Shown in pieces: positions 48,014 to 58,613 of a stretch of DNA of 64,000 nucleotides. Source of the DNA: Globodera rostochiensis (lineage: Eukaryota > Nematoda > Chromadorea > Rhabditida > Heteroderidae); NCBI GenBank assembly GCA_018350325.1, contig JAEVLN010000028.1:496001-560000 (forward strand), in the 5' to 3' direction. Under the pieces are notes generated by a model, which had not been told where the DNA came from, ran no database searches, and saw only the letters and a list, made by a program, of their open reading frames with translations. Numbering within the stretch: position 1 is the stretch's first letter; every line of letters starts with the position of its first letter. The translations under genes were made by a program, and so were the position numbers.

Positions 48014-48849
48014 TAGTGATGCACGAGAGTCTCGGTCTCGAGTCTCGACTCGAGAAATTTCTCGGGTTTTTTGGGTCTCGGTCTCGGTCTCGACTCTCGG
48101 GTTTTTAGTCTCGGAAAACGAGACTTTTTTGCACTGGTAAAGATGGCATTTTTGGAGAGAATTTGTTTAGAATTCAAAGCTTAGATTTGAAAAACATAAT
48201 GACAAATCAAATTTAAAAATCCTTTAAATAAATCCTTTGCACAGCGCATCCGTTGGATCCTCTTATGACTCAGTGGTTAAGCTCTATATCGTAACTTATG
48301 TATCGGCGGTTCTATTCCCATAATTAAATTCGGTAGTTATTTTTGGTGTGTAGACATTTGCGGCCCAGACATTTGCGGCTTAAAACAAAATAGACATTTG
48401 CGGCCCGACATTTGCGGCCCAGTCCACACTCTCTGATAATTCCACACTCTCTAATAATTCCGCCCTTTCTGAGGAGGTTGAAAAATAATTCCACATGTGG
48501 AATTACAAGAGGTAATACGGTAACCCAAAAATACACTCCTAAATTTAAACTAAATAAATTCTTGTTCGCTGCGGCGCCTGCCGGCACCGCTGGTCCCTGC
48601 AAAACCCTTTAATAAAAATTGCAAAAATTTTTTGATTTTTCCAAATTTTTGAACCAAAAAATTAAAAAATTTTCAAAAAAGTCTCGGTCTCGAGTCTCGA
48701 CTCGAGAAATTTCTCGGGTTTATTGGGTCTCGGTCTCGGTCTCGAGTCTCGGGGTCAAGTCTCGGTCTCGGTCTCGAGTCTCGGGGTCAAGTCTCGGTCT
48801 CGGTCTCGACTCTCGAGTCTCGGTAAATTTTGGGTCTCGTGCATCACTA
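48014..48849. mobile_element. hAT-like element, word gtctcggtctcgag
   Basis: Ends TAGTGATGCACGAGA and CTCGTGCATCACTA with exact duplication cactagac. gtctcgg words lie at both ends. Inside are a GC hairpin (48,568), acatttgcggcc words and a weak tRNA-like segment at 48,263-48,320. Confidence 0.9.
48568..48594. repeat. GC hairpin variant
   Basis: gctgcggcgcctgccggcac then cgctgg. Inside element 48,014-48,849. Confidence 0.7.
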
Positions 48850-48889
48850 CACTAGACCATAAAATTCCATCATTAGGGGTGTGTTTTTT

Positions 48890-49186
48890 TCGTTTTTACA
48901 ACCGAAACCGGAAAACCAGTGGTCCCGATTTTTGGTTAGGCCGGTTTTACGACCCCCGGTTTTCGGTTTCGGTTTTTGGGCCAAAAAAACCGGTTTTCGG
49001 TTTCGGTTTTTGGGCCAAAAAAGCCGGTTTTCGGTTTCGGTTTTGGGCCAAAAAAGCCGGTGGACGAAAAAAACGTTTTGGAAAAAACCGGGGCTATTTA
49101 AAGCCGAGCTCGAAAAAAACCGGGACTAAATTTCAGTCTCAGAAAAGACGTTTCAGTACTGGTCCCGGTCCCGTGCCATCCTAGTT
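48890..49186. mobile_element. Word array cggttttcggtttcgg, right end hAT-like
   Basis: Repeats of cggttttcggtttcggttt on both strands, ending GTGCCATCCTA. The left end is unclear. Confidence 0.5.
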
Positions 49187-49198
49187 TAACTCTCAAAT

Positions 49199-49490
49199 TT
49201 TGGAGTTTGAACTTTAATCTCGCATTTTTGTGGGTAACCAGCTCAACAATTTTCTTCAATTTTCAAGCATTTTGCCTAAGCCACCCCCCCCCCTCTCATT
49301 TCTCGTCAATTTTCAAATTAATTTTGCCCCCTGCCGAGAAGGGGCCCAGCCCATTCATCCAAATCCACCCACTTTCGGCACGGCTCGGCACGGCACTCAC
49401 TCTTCATTCATTCTCGAATTCGACTCTCGAGACCAGATTGGCCCAGAGATTAGGTTTACGTGGCCAAGTGTTCCTTGCCTTTTCAAAAAT
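49199..49490 (+). repeat. Direct repeat, copy 1
   Basis: Begins 'ggagtttgaactttaatc' and is nearly identical to 50,028-50,320, 829 bp away. Between them (49,490-50,028) I see no recognisable gene. Confidence 0.85.
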
Positions 49491-50027
49491 TTTCATTGTA
49501 ATGCCCAAAATTAAAAATGCGTTTCACGATTTTGAAGTGCAAGAAAAAGTGTGTCAAATTCCTTGCCAAGCCCATGCATGGATGACGCTGTTTTTCGTCA
49601 TGCCAATGCCAATTTGTCGCCGGAGGGGGGAAATGCTTGAGGTTATCGTATTTCATTTCATCAATTTTCAAGCCCTTTAGCTGGAAGAAGGCGAAAGTAC
49701 CAACCAGCTAACGGACAAAAAGATACAATGCCAATTTTATTTTTAAAATTTTTTTGAACATTTTCCTTATTCCCGCCCATGCGTTTGCGTGCCAACCATA
49801 AAATTTTCCCGCAAGCCCCAATCCCCGTTATTGGCGTGTTGGAACGGTTGAAGGGGCTTAATGGTGTAGTTAAAATGATGCTAAACATCCCCTCGGGCGT
49901 CATATGTCTCCCGGTTTAGCGAATCAGTACAACCAATTCATTAGGGACCTGAAATGGAAGATGACATTTTCATAAGCCTTAAATGGACGCTCACAAACTG
50001 TTGTAGGAAACAAAATGGGTCAGACAT

Positions 50028-50320
50028 TTTGGAGTTTGAACTTTAATCTCGCATTTTTGTGGGTAACCAGCTCAACAATTTTCTTCAATTTTTAACCATT
50101 TTGCCTAAGCCACCCCCCCCCCTCTCATTTCTCGTCAATTTTCAAATTGATTTTGCCCCCTGCCGAGAAGGGGCCCAGCCCATTCATCCAAATCCACCCA
50201 CTTTCGGCACGGCTCGGCACGGCACTCACTCTTCATTCATTCTCGAATTTGACTCTTGAGACCAGATTGGCCCAGAGATTAGATTTACGTGGCCAAGTGT
50301 TCCTTGCATTTCAAAAATTT
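50028..50320 (+). repeat. Direct repeat, copy 2
   Basis: Second copy of the 290-bp segment, with a handful of substitutions. 50,320-50,810 is AT-rich with nothing I can name. Confidence 0.85.
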
Positions 50321-50817
50321 TTCACCAACAAATGTTTCGAACTGCTAAAATTGGGTTTTCCGTAAATTCATTGTTATGCGCTAAAAGCCGCTAATTGAAT
50401 TCCCAGAATATGTGTGTACCTTTTAAAACTTCAAAAAATTTTAGCGAGGCCCAAAACAGTTAAAATTTATTTGAAAAAATCACAAAATGGATTTTTTTGT
50501 TTTTATTATTAAATTTTTGTTTCAGAAAATGGTACCTTACTGATTTAACCCAAATTTCGCGTTCTAAGAATAAATTTCCCAGTTCAAAAAATTAATCTTT
50601 ATAATTTGTTTTTCAAGTCAGGTGTCATTATTGCCTAAGGCCAAATTGCGTCCGTTCAAATTCAAATAATTGCTTCGGGCCCATTGAAAGTGGCTTAAAA
50701 CGGATCTCCAATCAATCAAACTGTCAAAAGGGCCCCCGGGGGGATGGTCTTCACGGGACACCCAATCCATCTCAATAATTGCCTGAAACATTTGTATTCA
50801 TTCATCCACTCATACCA

Positions 50818-51290
50818 CACACTTCACTCATTATTATTCCAATATTTGAGATGAACTTATTCCGTTTAAAAAAATTGTCCTATTTATGTTGTTGCGACCG
50901 TTTTTGAACCGAATTCGAGTCGAATTTTGCATGTTTTATGGGAGCTGAGCGCAAATTCAAAATTAGGCGTCCAAAATCTCGTAATTACACCCATCTGGCA
51001 TAAGTTTAGTGTGTGGTCACAGCACAGTGAACAATCGATATATCATAAAACGAACACACGACGACACTAATTCATTTTTAACCATTATTTTTCTATGATA
51101 ACCGCTTTTTGACATTAAAGATATTAATATTTACCTATTCACATTTTCATTAAATCTCTTTTCGTTTTGTATTGGCATCCTGATTAAATCCCGTCCTGAT
51201 CAATCCCGAAGATTTTTTCGGGATACCGCGGGATATCGGGGTCCCAAAGTCACGAAAAAATCCCGACGGGATCCCAGTCCCGCCCGGTAT
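50818..51290 (-). repeat. Dispersed repeat, inverted copy of 9178-9627
   Basis: Reverse-complement match including 'ccgtttaaaaaaattgtcc', 'acaatcgatatatcataaaa' and the 'gggataccgcgggatatcgg' end. Confidence 0.75.
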
Positions 51291-51624
51291 TTATTTCGAA
51301 TAAAAGTACATCGTTATCTAATTTTATCAAAAATCGTTGCAAAACATTTATACAGAATTGTGCGTGCGTTTAGATGATTGAACAAACTCTTGAATATTCC
51401 AATCAGCCCACGCAAAGCGGAAATGAAAATGTACCCATCGCAATACAACAACTTTGCCTGACATGCAAAGTAAATTTGTGGGGGCTCATTTTGTGGGTCA
51501 ATTAACAACAACAACAACAAAAAAATGAACTTTTTGTGCACTTTTTTTATGACGCAAATTTCAAAATAATTAAAAATATTAATTTAAATTTAAAAAAACA
51601 TTTATTTCCCAATTGCGTCTTTAG

Positions 51625-54600
51625 TTAATCGCCGTTCTGTCCTACTCAGCGCTGAGTTTGATCGCATTTGTCGGAAACGCACTGATTTTGGCCGTTTTTT
51701 TGCGATTCAAAAGGCTTCGGACGCCCACAAACATGTTCATTGCTAAACTGGCAATTGGTGAGTTTAAATTGAAAAATTTGTTAATTTAATTTAAAATGTT
51801 GCGAATAAATTAATAATTTTTTGGAAAATTAAATGAAAATAAGAACTGTTATTTTCTTAAAACTATTAATATAACTAGAGACCGGACCCAAAACCAAAAT
51901 TTTTTTTTGGGTTTTTGTACAAAAAATTGGACCAAAAGTTTTTTGGGTTTTGGTTTTGGGTCAACTCGGAGTAAAACCCAAAAAAAACCAAAACCCAAAA
52001 AATCCCAAAAAAATCTTTTGGTTTTGGTTTTGGGTCCATGCCCTTTTTTGTACAAAAGTTTTGGGTGTTGCCCGGTTGAATTTACACCCCTAAAGATAGC
52101 ATCATCGAGTGATTTTTCAATCTTTTTTTAAGAATCCTTCGAAAGTAATTGATGGCTTAGTGGTTTGTCTTTTCGGCAACCCTTACGTTATGTGTTGGGT
52201 TCGAACCTCCTTTAGTGCGAGCAATTATTTTTCCTCTGCTCACATACGCTTCCCCCATTAATAAATTTTAAAATAATTTTTCGAATATTTTCTAATTCAG
52301 ATGACAGAAAAAAAGAATTTTTGAAAAAAATTCATCACATCTTTTTGAATTTTTTTCAACAAATTTTTTTAACAAAGATTGCCAAATTTTCATATTTTTC
52401 TGAACTTTTTGGTTTAATTTTGTAACAAAGACGATCTGTAAAAATTTTTCTGGCGGTGCGGGCGGACCTCTCCCATTCCTAAAAAAACTACCATAATTTT
52501 AAAATTTTGGTTGCAAATCCCTTAACAAATTGAGTCAAAAATTCAAAATTTTCTCGGCGGCGCCTATCGGCACCCCGACCGCCACCCCCCTAGTAAGGCA
52601 AAAGAAATTGGATTTCTGAAAATTCAAAAATCGGCTAATTATCGAAATTTTACACAATTTTCTTAACAATAAAAAAGTTTTGGCATTAAATTCATTATAT
52701 TTACACACCTAAAAAAATTCCTGATTTTTTTCTGATTTTTCAGCCGGTATTCCTGATTTTTGTTTGATAGGTGGTTTCCCTGATTTAATATTATTCATGG
52801 ATTTATGATGACTGGTCAGAAAAATGCGTTGAATAAAACTTTTACTAAAAATTTTAAAAAAATCGGAAATTTGGGCATTTTATTATGTTTTCTCAAATTT
52901 TTTGGGTTTTGTACAAAATTTTGGGTTTTGTCAACCCAAAAAATACCAAAACCAAAAAATCCCAAAAAAATGTTTTGGTTTTGGTTTTGGGTCAAATTGG
53001 CGCACAACCCAAAAAAAAACAAAACCCAAAAAATCCCAAAAAAATCTTTTGGTTTTGGTTTTGGGTCCAAGTTTCCGGTCTCTAAATATAACTAAATCAA
53101 TTCAATTAGTAGTTAGGTAATTAAAACAAATTTAACAAAAAAAATTTATACATTAATAAATGTTAATTGTTTATTATTTTATTTAAAAATAAATTTGTTT
53201 GGTATAATAGGTGACCTCATGGTTAGCGTGTTTTGCATACCGCTCAGTTATTGGCATGTGCTGGTGTTTGAGGACCAACGGTACGGCACTTTTTTACGAT
53301 TTGTTTGGACAATTCTTTAAATTTTTCTAATTTAAGTTGGGTGTTTGGTGCTTTTCTGTGCAAATGCTTCAACTACCTTCAGGTACCCACTTTTTGAACA
53401 TTTTTTTAATTGATTTTCCTTAATAAAAAAACTGTAATTTTTCAGAAAAAAAAAATTTATGCCCCAGTGCCAATCGACACGGCACGGCACTATCATTGAC
53501 ATCCACTCAGACAATTTTTTTTATTGATTTACGTTTTTGAGTTAAAGCGTTGAAATTATCGACCGAACCCTAAAGTTTCCGGCATGCCCTGGACTAAATT
53601 TAAAAATAAAAAATTAAATATCCATAAGTATTTTGTAAATTTTCAGGCTACCGCGGTGTTTCTTTCCTCGTGGACGCTGGTGGCAATTTCTTTTGACCGC
53701 TTCATCGCCATCCAGTTTGCCATGTCGCCGTGGCTAAAAATGACGCGCCGTCGCGCACTGTACGCCATCCTAGGCACTTGGTTGTTCTCGCTTGGCATGG
53801 CACTGCCATTATTGGTTGTCAACAAGGTAAAGAAACGCGCTGTTCATTTTAAATTATGTTGACAGCTGATCAATTTTCCGAGGGTTTAAAATTAATTTTA
53901 TCCCCTATAAATCGGATTGGATTTGATCAGATCAGAATCATGATCACTTTTATTGAATTGAATTTATCATCAGAATCTCGATCACTTTTTGTTGAAATGA
54001 ATTGATCAGTGATAGCCTATATGTGTAGTCTGTGATTGATCTAAGCCTGGATTATATCAGAAAGCATCGTTTTTTAGCTTTCCCATTCTTCTGACGGCGT
54101 CGAGACGTGCCTGGAACAGTGGGAGCATTTCTTCTCCGCAAATTATGTACACGTCCAGTCTGTTTGGCTGCAATATTGTTTGCCTTTGGCTGTGCTGCTG
54201 ATCACCTACACGGCGATTGGTTGCAAAATGTGGAACAGTGGCAAAGTGCCCGGAGGCGAAAGCTATTTGCCGCCAAGGGCCAGCAACAAACTGTACGACA
54301 AGGTACAGTAGTACCCTTTATATCATTTGAAATGCAATTGTACTGTGTATTCTGGTAGCCATGAGATCTGATCTAGACTGATCACATATTTTGATTGATC
54401 ATATCCATATTTTAAAGTGATTTAGGAATCCACGACACCAACCAGTGGAAGATATTCAAAGGCACGTGAATCCAGCATATGCGGCACGTTGACTGAAGGC
54501 AGTCCACGAACAGTTGATGGGACAGTCCGAAGACGAAGCTCATTGCAACGGGCAAATGTTCAACAGGAGCGTAAGAGTCCGTCAAAAAGGTGATCGCGGA

Positions 54601-55214
54601 TCAAATTAAAGCATTCTGAGTGGACAGGAAATTAATTTTTTTTAATCATTTTAGCTGGTCCCGATGGTGTTGCTGGTCAGCGCTTTGTACGCCGTCTGTT
54701 GGTTGCCTCAGAATTTGTTGATGAACATTTTTGTGACGTACGACCCGGCCATTCTCTCGCATCCGTACATTCTCTATATTTGGTGAGTCCTTCAAGATTA
54801 CGGTATTTGTATTTTTTGTAACGTTCTGTAGCGTTCAGGCTAAATCAATTTAATTCATAGCTATTTGAAAGCACAGTATGAAAAGCATTCAGTAATTACA
54901 GTAAATATTCCATTTCACTTTTTACAGTAAATATTCCATTTCACTTTTTACAGTAAATATTCCCCGTGTTCAGGTGGGGCAGTCACTCAGTTGCCATCTG
55001 CCATTCCTCTGTCAAACCGTTTGTGTATTATGTCACGAATCGACCGCATTCACGCAGCATTGAAGGTACCATAATCAAACCGTCCGCTATTGTAACTGAT
55101 AAAAATGGCATTGTGTTCCCCGGGGAACTTGGAAAGAAGAATCCCCTCCGAGACACTTTACCCTTCCTTCCGGCGTTAAAAAACAAAAAGAAAATTTTTA
55201 AAATAATCTTTTGA
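51625..55214 (+). CDS. Rhodopsin-like (peptide-type) G-protein-coupled receptor
   Basis: Exons: 51,625-51,757; 53,211-53,280; 53,337-53,382; 53,647-53,826; 54,078-54,302; 54,426-54,589; 54,655-54,782; 54,974-55,214. Transmembrane landmarks follow in order: FVGNALILAVFL (TM1), LAIGDLMVSVFCIP (TM2), WVFGAFLCK with the TM3 cysteine, SFDRFIAI (DRY-type motif with F), GTWLFSLGMALPLL (TM4), the CLEQW loop cysteine, YCLPLAVLLITY (TM5), YAVCWLPQN (CWxP, TM6) and HSSVKPFVYYV (altered NPxxY, TM7). It should be a plasma-membrane receptor signalling through G proteins. The pattern suits neuropeptide receptors, but the ligand cannot be told. An N-terminal exon before 51,625 is missing. Phases agree at each junction except between 54,589 and 54,655, which is off by one base. 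Intron 1 holds the transposon 51,876-53,084. Confidence 0.85.
52148..52212 (+). repeat. tRNA-derived SINE-like segment
   Basis: A-box tggcttagtggtttgtc and B-box gggttcgaacc about 45 bp apart. The upstream sequence 'gcatcatcgagtg' also flanks the related segment at 20,826-20,892. Confidence 0.6.
52553..52580. repeat. GC hairpin, imperfect
   Basis: ctcggcggcgcctatcggca with the right arm damaged (ccccgacc). Inside element 51,876-53,084. Confidence 0.7.
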
Positions 55215-55317
55215 AATTGAAAATAAAAATCTTTTCAATTTTAAATTAGACTGAATTAAATTCAATCTTTAAATAATTCTAACAAATTGATGTCCTCGGG
55301 CACAATTATGGCATGAA

Positions 55318-56817
55318 ATGGTCGATTGGCTTGGCATCCTTGCATCTTCTACGTGCTGATCCTGATAGTTGGCATATGGGCCGGTCGCAAGACGGATGCC
55401 ACCAAAACGGGCATCGGCGATCAGACAGAAGAGGTCACTTTCCTAGCATCCGGAATTGGCATAAAAATAGTGTCAATTAAAAAACTTCCATACCTAGTTT
55501 AAATTGGCATCAATTTTTTTTGGCATTTTTCAGATAATGTTAGCCGGTCGAAACATTGGCACGCTGGTAGGGCATCTTCACAATGACTGGTGAGGCCAAA
55601 ACATACAATTTCTACCATAATTCCTATGTTTGAAATGCTTGAATCAACCTTAATCCACCTAAACTTGACACACTATCGGTTCTACAGTAATTCACACCAA
55701 ATTAAAAAATTTGGCATTTTATAGTAAAATTAAATGAAGAATTTTCACACCTTCAAGCAAATGCACTCGCATTTTTCAGAAAAAAAATTCATTCAATTTT
55801 CGTGCCAATATATATGGGAAACGGCATATGAATTATTAATGGGCCAGCAGGCTTTGAAATCCTGGGACCATATAGATATTAGAGATCGGACGGTACGGGA
55901 AAGTACCGACGCTTTTTCGGTACTTTTCGGTACTCAGGCTTCGGTACTTTACCGAATAGTACCGACCGAACCTTTTCGGAAAGTACCGATGGTTTTCGGT
56001 ACCGGTACTTTTTCGGTACTTTACCGAAAAGTACCGACCGAAAAAATCTGAGTACCGAAGGTACCGACCGAACAAAAAGCAGGAACAGGTCGAAATGCTG
56101 ATTTTTTTGAACCGCAATCTCCCAATACTCAATTATTAATATAAGAAAGCCAAGATTTCCAAAATAAACGATTTTTTGTTGAAAAGTTAATTATAAAAAA
56201 TTTTGGTACCGAAAACCGAAAAAGTACCGACAATTTTTTTCGGTACTTTTCGGTACCGGTACTTTTTCGGTACTTTTCGGTACTCAGGCATCGGTACTTT
56301 CCCGAAAAGTACCGACCGAACCTTTTCGGAAAGTACCGATGGTTTTCGGCACCGGTACTTTTTCGGTACTTTACCGAAAGTACCGACCGAACCTTTTTGG
56401 ACTTTTTCGGTACTTTTCGGTACCGGTACTTTTTCGGTACTTTACCGAAAAGTACCGACCGACCCTTCTGGCCGGTCTCTAATAGATATGATGCACTATA
56501 ACAATGGAAATTCTCGATGATGCTGGCGGCATTTTCCAAGGATTATAAATTTAATTTAGTATTTTTTTTTTACGAATATTTATTGAACCGTCTTTATAAA
56601 ATTTTCCGATGTTAAAATTGAGCCCTATTTTTAATTATTACTATGTGCTTTTTTAGCCTAGGTGGCGCCTATATAAACGGCACAGCGGAAGCTCTCTACA
56701 ACGGGGGCCTACTCGGATGCCAAGCGCCGTTACGCAATGTCGTTGGTGGTGGGCGGCCTGCTATTTGCAAAGCCAATGCGCGACATGGGCTACGTGACCA
56801 TGCTGGACCCGCTCCAA
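55318..56817 (+). pseudogene. cho-1: High-affinity choline transporter CHO-1, broken 5' fragment
   Basis: Three exons match the N-terminal region of the sodium-coupled choline transporter (SLC5A7), which reloads choline at cholinergic synapses. They are about 55,318-55,433 (MVDWLGI..., then YVLILIVGIWAGRK), 55,534-55,589 (MLAGRNIGTLVG) and 56,657-56,817 ([20 protein letters not shown], then [14 protein letters not shown] and TMLDPLQ). Each has damage: bases missing after the first seven codons, an extra G after TLVG, missing bases before GGAY that bring in a stop, and a shift after CQAP. The last exon would end in a GC donor (CAA|GCAAGT). No later exons follow; most of the transporter is absent. 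Sequencing error could explain single shifts, but four lesions plus truncation favour a pseudogene. Intron 2 holds the element 55,880-56,481. Confidence 0.85.
55880..56481. mobile_element. hAT-like element, word cggtacttttcggtac, in cho-1 intron
   Basis: Ends TAGAGATCGG / CCGGTCTCTA with exact duplication atagatat. Word blocks at both ends surround a short AT-rich centre. The outer 250 bp match 42,556-42,808 closely. Confidence 0.93.
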
Positions 56818-57114
56818 GCAAGTCAATCAAAGAAAGATCAATAATCAGTGATCACTGATCAGGATTGTTGGTCAATGACTGAGTCAATTTGATCAGCCAA
56901 CATTTATTGGTCTAACATTTATCCTAAATATTTACATGAAGAAATTAGTTTTTTTCACCATTTCAATTATCGAAATAAGGACAAATTTCCTTAATAAAAC
57001 CGTAAGAATTTTCATTTTTTCCTTTCGGCGACGCCTATCGACATTATCGATCACCTACAAAAACCTAAAATTTCGAAATTTCAAAAATGTGATTTTTTTC
57101 TCATTTTTCACTCG

Positions 57115-57250
57115 ACCGGCCGGGACGGGACCGGCGGGACGGAACCGGCGGGACGGGACCGGCCGGGATGGGACTGACCCCCTTACTCGCGCTGCGCACT
57201 CGCAGCAATCAGCAGCGAGTGGCGTACGCGTTAGCGACGCGCGCGCCACA
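57115..57250. repeat. Word array cgggacgggaccggc and GC-rich tail
   Basis: About 65 bp of cgggacgggaccgg words, related to 19,310-19,380, followed by 'cgcgctgcgcactcgcagc' GC-rich sequence. No termini found. 56,830-57,110 shows only a weak GC hairpin remnant near 57,026. Confidence 0.5.
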
Positions 57251-57419
57251 GCGTGCAGCGTAGGCATTTGCCCAATATCTTTGCCCATTTATCTTTCATT
57301 TTTCTCTCTTTTCTGCCATCTTCACTTTCCACACTATTTCTTTTAAATCTCTCGTCTAACCTTCTTCATCCCCAAGCGCATCGTTCACAAAACTCAAAAC
57401 AAACATTAAACTTTATTAT

Positions 57420-57673
57420 TAGGACTGCGATTTATATGGGAATCCATATTTTTCTTCGACTTAAAACGGCTTCTAAATGCCATAAATGATGTTTATAGCT
57501 TTGTTTGGAGCTTCTAGAGCCCATTTTATCATCCATATTTTTTCCATATTTCGCGATTTTTATCCATATTCCATAATTTTATCCATATTTTGCAATTTTT
57601 GTCCATATTTTACAATTTTTCATCCATATTTTATGGCCTTCGAGATTTTTTGACCATATAAATCGTAGCCCTA
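57420..57673. mobile_element. hAT-like short element, word tccatattt
   Basis: Left end TAGGACTGCGATTTATATGG and right end complement agree at 18 of 20; the duplication tttattat is exact. The inside is ccatatttt / tttgtccatatt words. Word-like relatives lie at 11,730-12,010. Confidence 0.88.
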
Positions 57674-57980
57674 TTTATTATATAAGATGTTTTCTGCAGC
57701 TCTGTTTTGGCGAGTTATGCACAAAAAATAGACAAATTTTATTGTTTTAACAAACCTAAACGAATCTAGAAAAGAGTTTTAGATCCGAAAATACAAGCAA
57801 ACTTATTTTAGGCTCTGGAGTTTTTTGTGCATAAAATTCGAAATTTTTCTTGTCAAGAATTGACTTTTTTTTGCGCAATACACCGTAAAATTAAAAGTTT
57901 CAAACATTTTTTTTTGAAAAAACTGATTTTTTTCAATTTAAAAAAAGAGAAAAAGATTGACAAGTCCTTTTAGAATTTTA

Positions 57981-58569
57981 ATGGACGAAGCCGATTTATT
58001 TGAGTCTTTTATAATTATCCTCGTTTGTTTATCTGGATGGTTCTTTCTGAGGAGTCGAGCTTTTAGGTAAGAATAGATATAATACACTTAGAGAGTTTTA
58101 AAATAAAAATATTTCTAGCCTTATCCGTTGGCCGAGTTCAGCAACGATAATGCGAATTATTATGATGCTGTGCCTGCTTTGGATTGCCCTCCTCTTTTTT
58201 GCCAGCTTTTTTGAAGGAGGAGGAGGAGGCGGTGGAGGTGGTGGTGGGGGAGGCGGCCAAGGAGGAGATGGAGCACCAACGACGGAGCCCCCAGTGTAAG
58301 TTATTTAAAAAAAAAAAACGAAGTAAAAAAAAACTTTTCAGGATGCCGCAAGTCTACCACCTCAATCGCATGCGGCGGAGGAACCAGCAGGCGGCGGCGA
58401 CACTGCAGGCCGCCAACCAGGCCCAGCAACAACAACAACTGGTGCATTTGGCACTGATCAGTCCAAAGTGGGCTTTTCTCTAGACACTTTTGGGTCACTG
58501 AAAAGGGAATTACAAACAATTGCCATTCTTAAATCGTATTTTACAATAAAAATTAAATTTCGAAATTAG
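57981..58569 (+). CDS. Small membrane protein, unassigned
   Basis: Exon 1 (57,981-58,066) starts MDEADLFESFIIILVCLSG. Exon 2 (58,119 to 58,292 or 58,295) gives a second hydrophobic stretch, IIMMLCLLWIALLFFASFF, then about 14 glycines and DGAPTTEPP. The third exon from 58,342 can be read in two frames depending on the donor. With the donor at 58,293 it gives DAASLPPQSHAAEEPAGGGD and continues to a stop at 58,569; this looks more natural than the Gln-rich frame. The first hydrophobic segment could be the missing N-terminus of the acyltransferase gene downstream, but I cannot show that. Part of exon 3 is repeated at 59,896-60,150. Confidence 0.45.
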
Positions 58570-58613
58570 TTAATTTTTTGACGCAACTTTCTAAAAATAT
58601 TATATGACAGGAC

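Larger units (their letters stand above)
51876..53084. mobile_element. hAT-like element, word gggttttggt, in receptor intron 1
   Basis: Ends TAGAGACCGG / CCGGTCTCTA with exact duplication aatataac. Words gggttttggttttggg and complements lie near both ends. The centre has a tRNA-like segment and GC hairpins (52,553 and a partial one at 52,450). Confidence 0.92.

Noticed and set aside
52148..52212. Functional tRNA gene
   Set aside because: A and B boxes are present but I could not see complementary acceptor and anticodon arms; a SINE head fits better.
57981..58066. This exon as the certain first exon of mboa-7
   Set aside because: Its hydrophobic segment is in a plausible position, but the next exon leads to a glycine-rich tail unlike the family, so the link is not supported.
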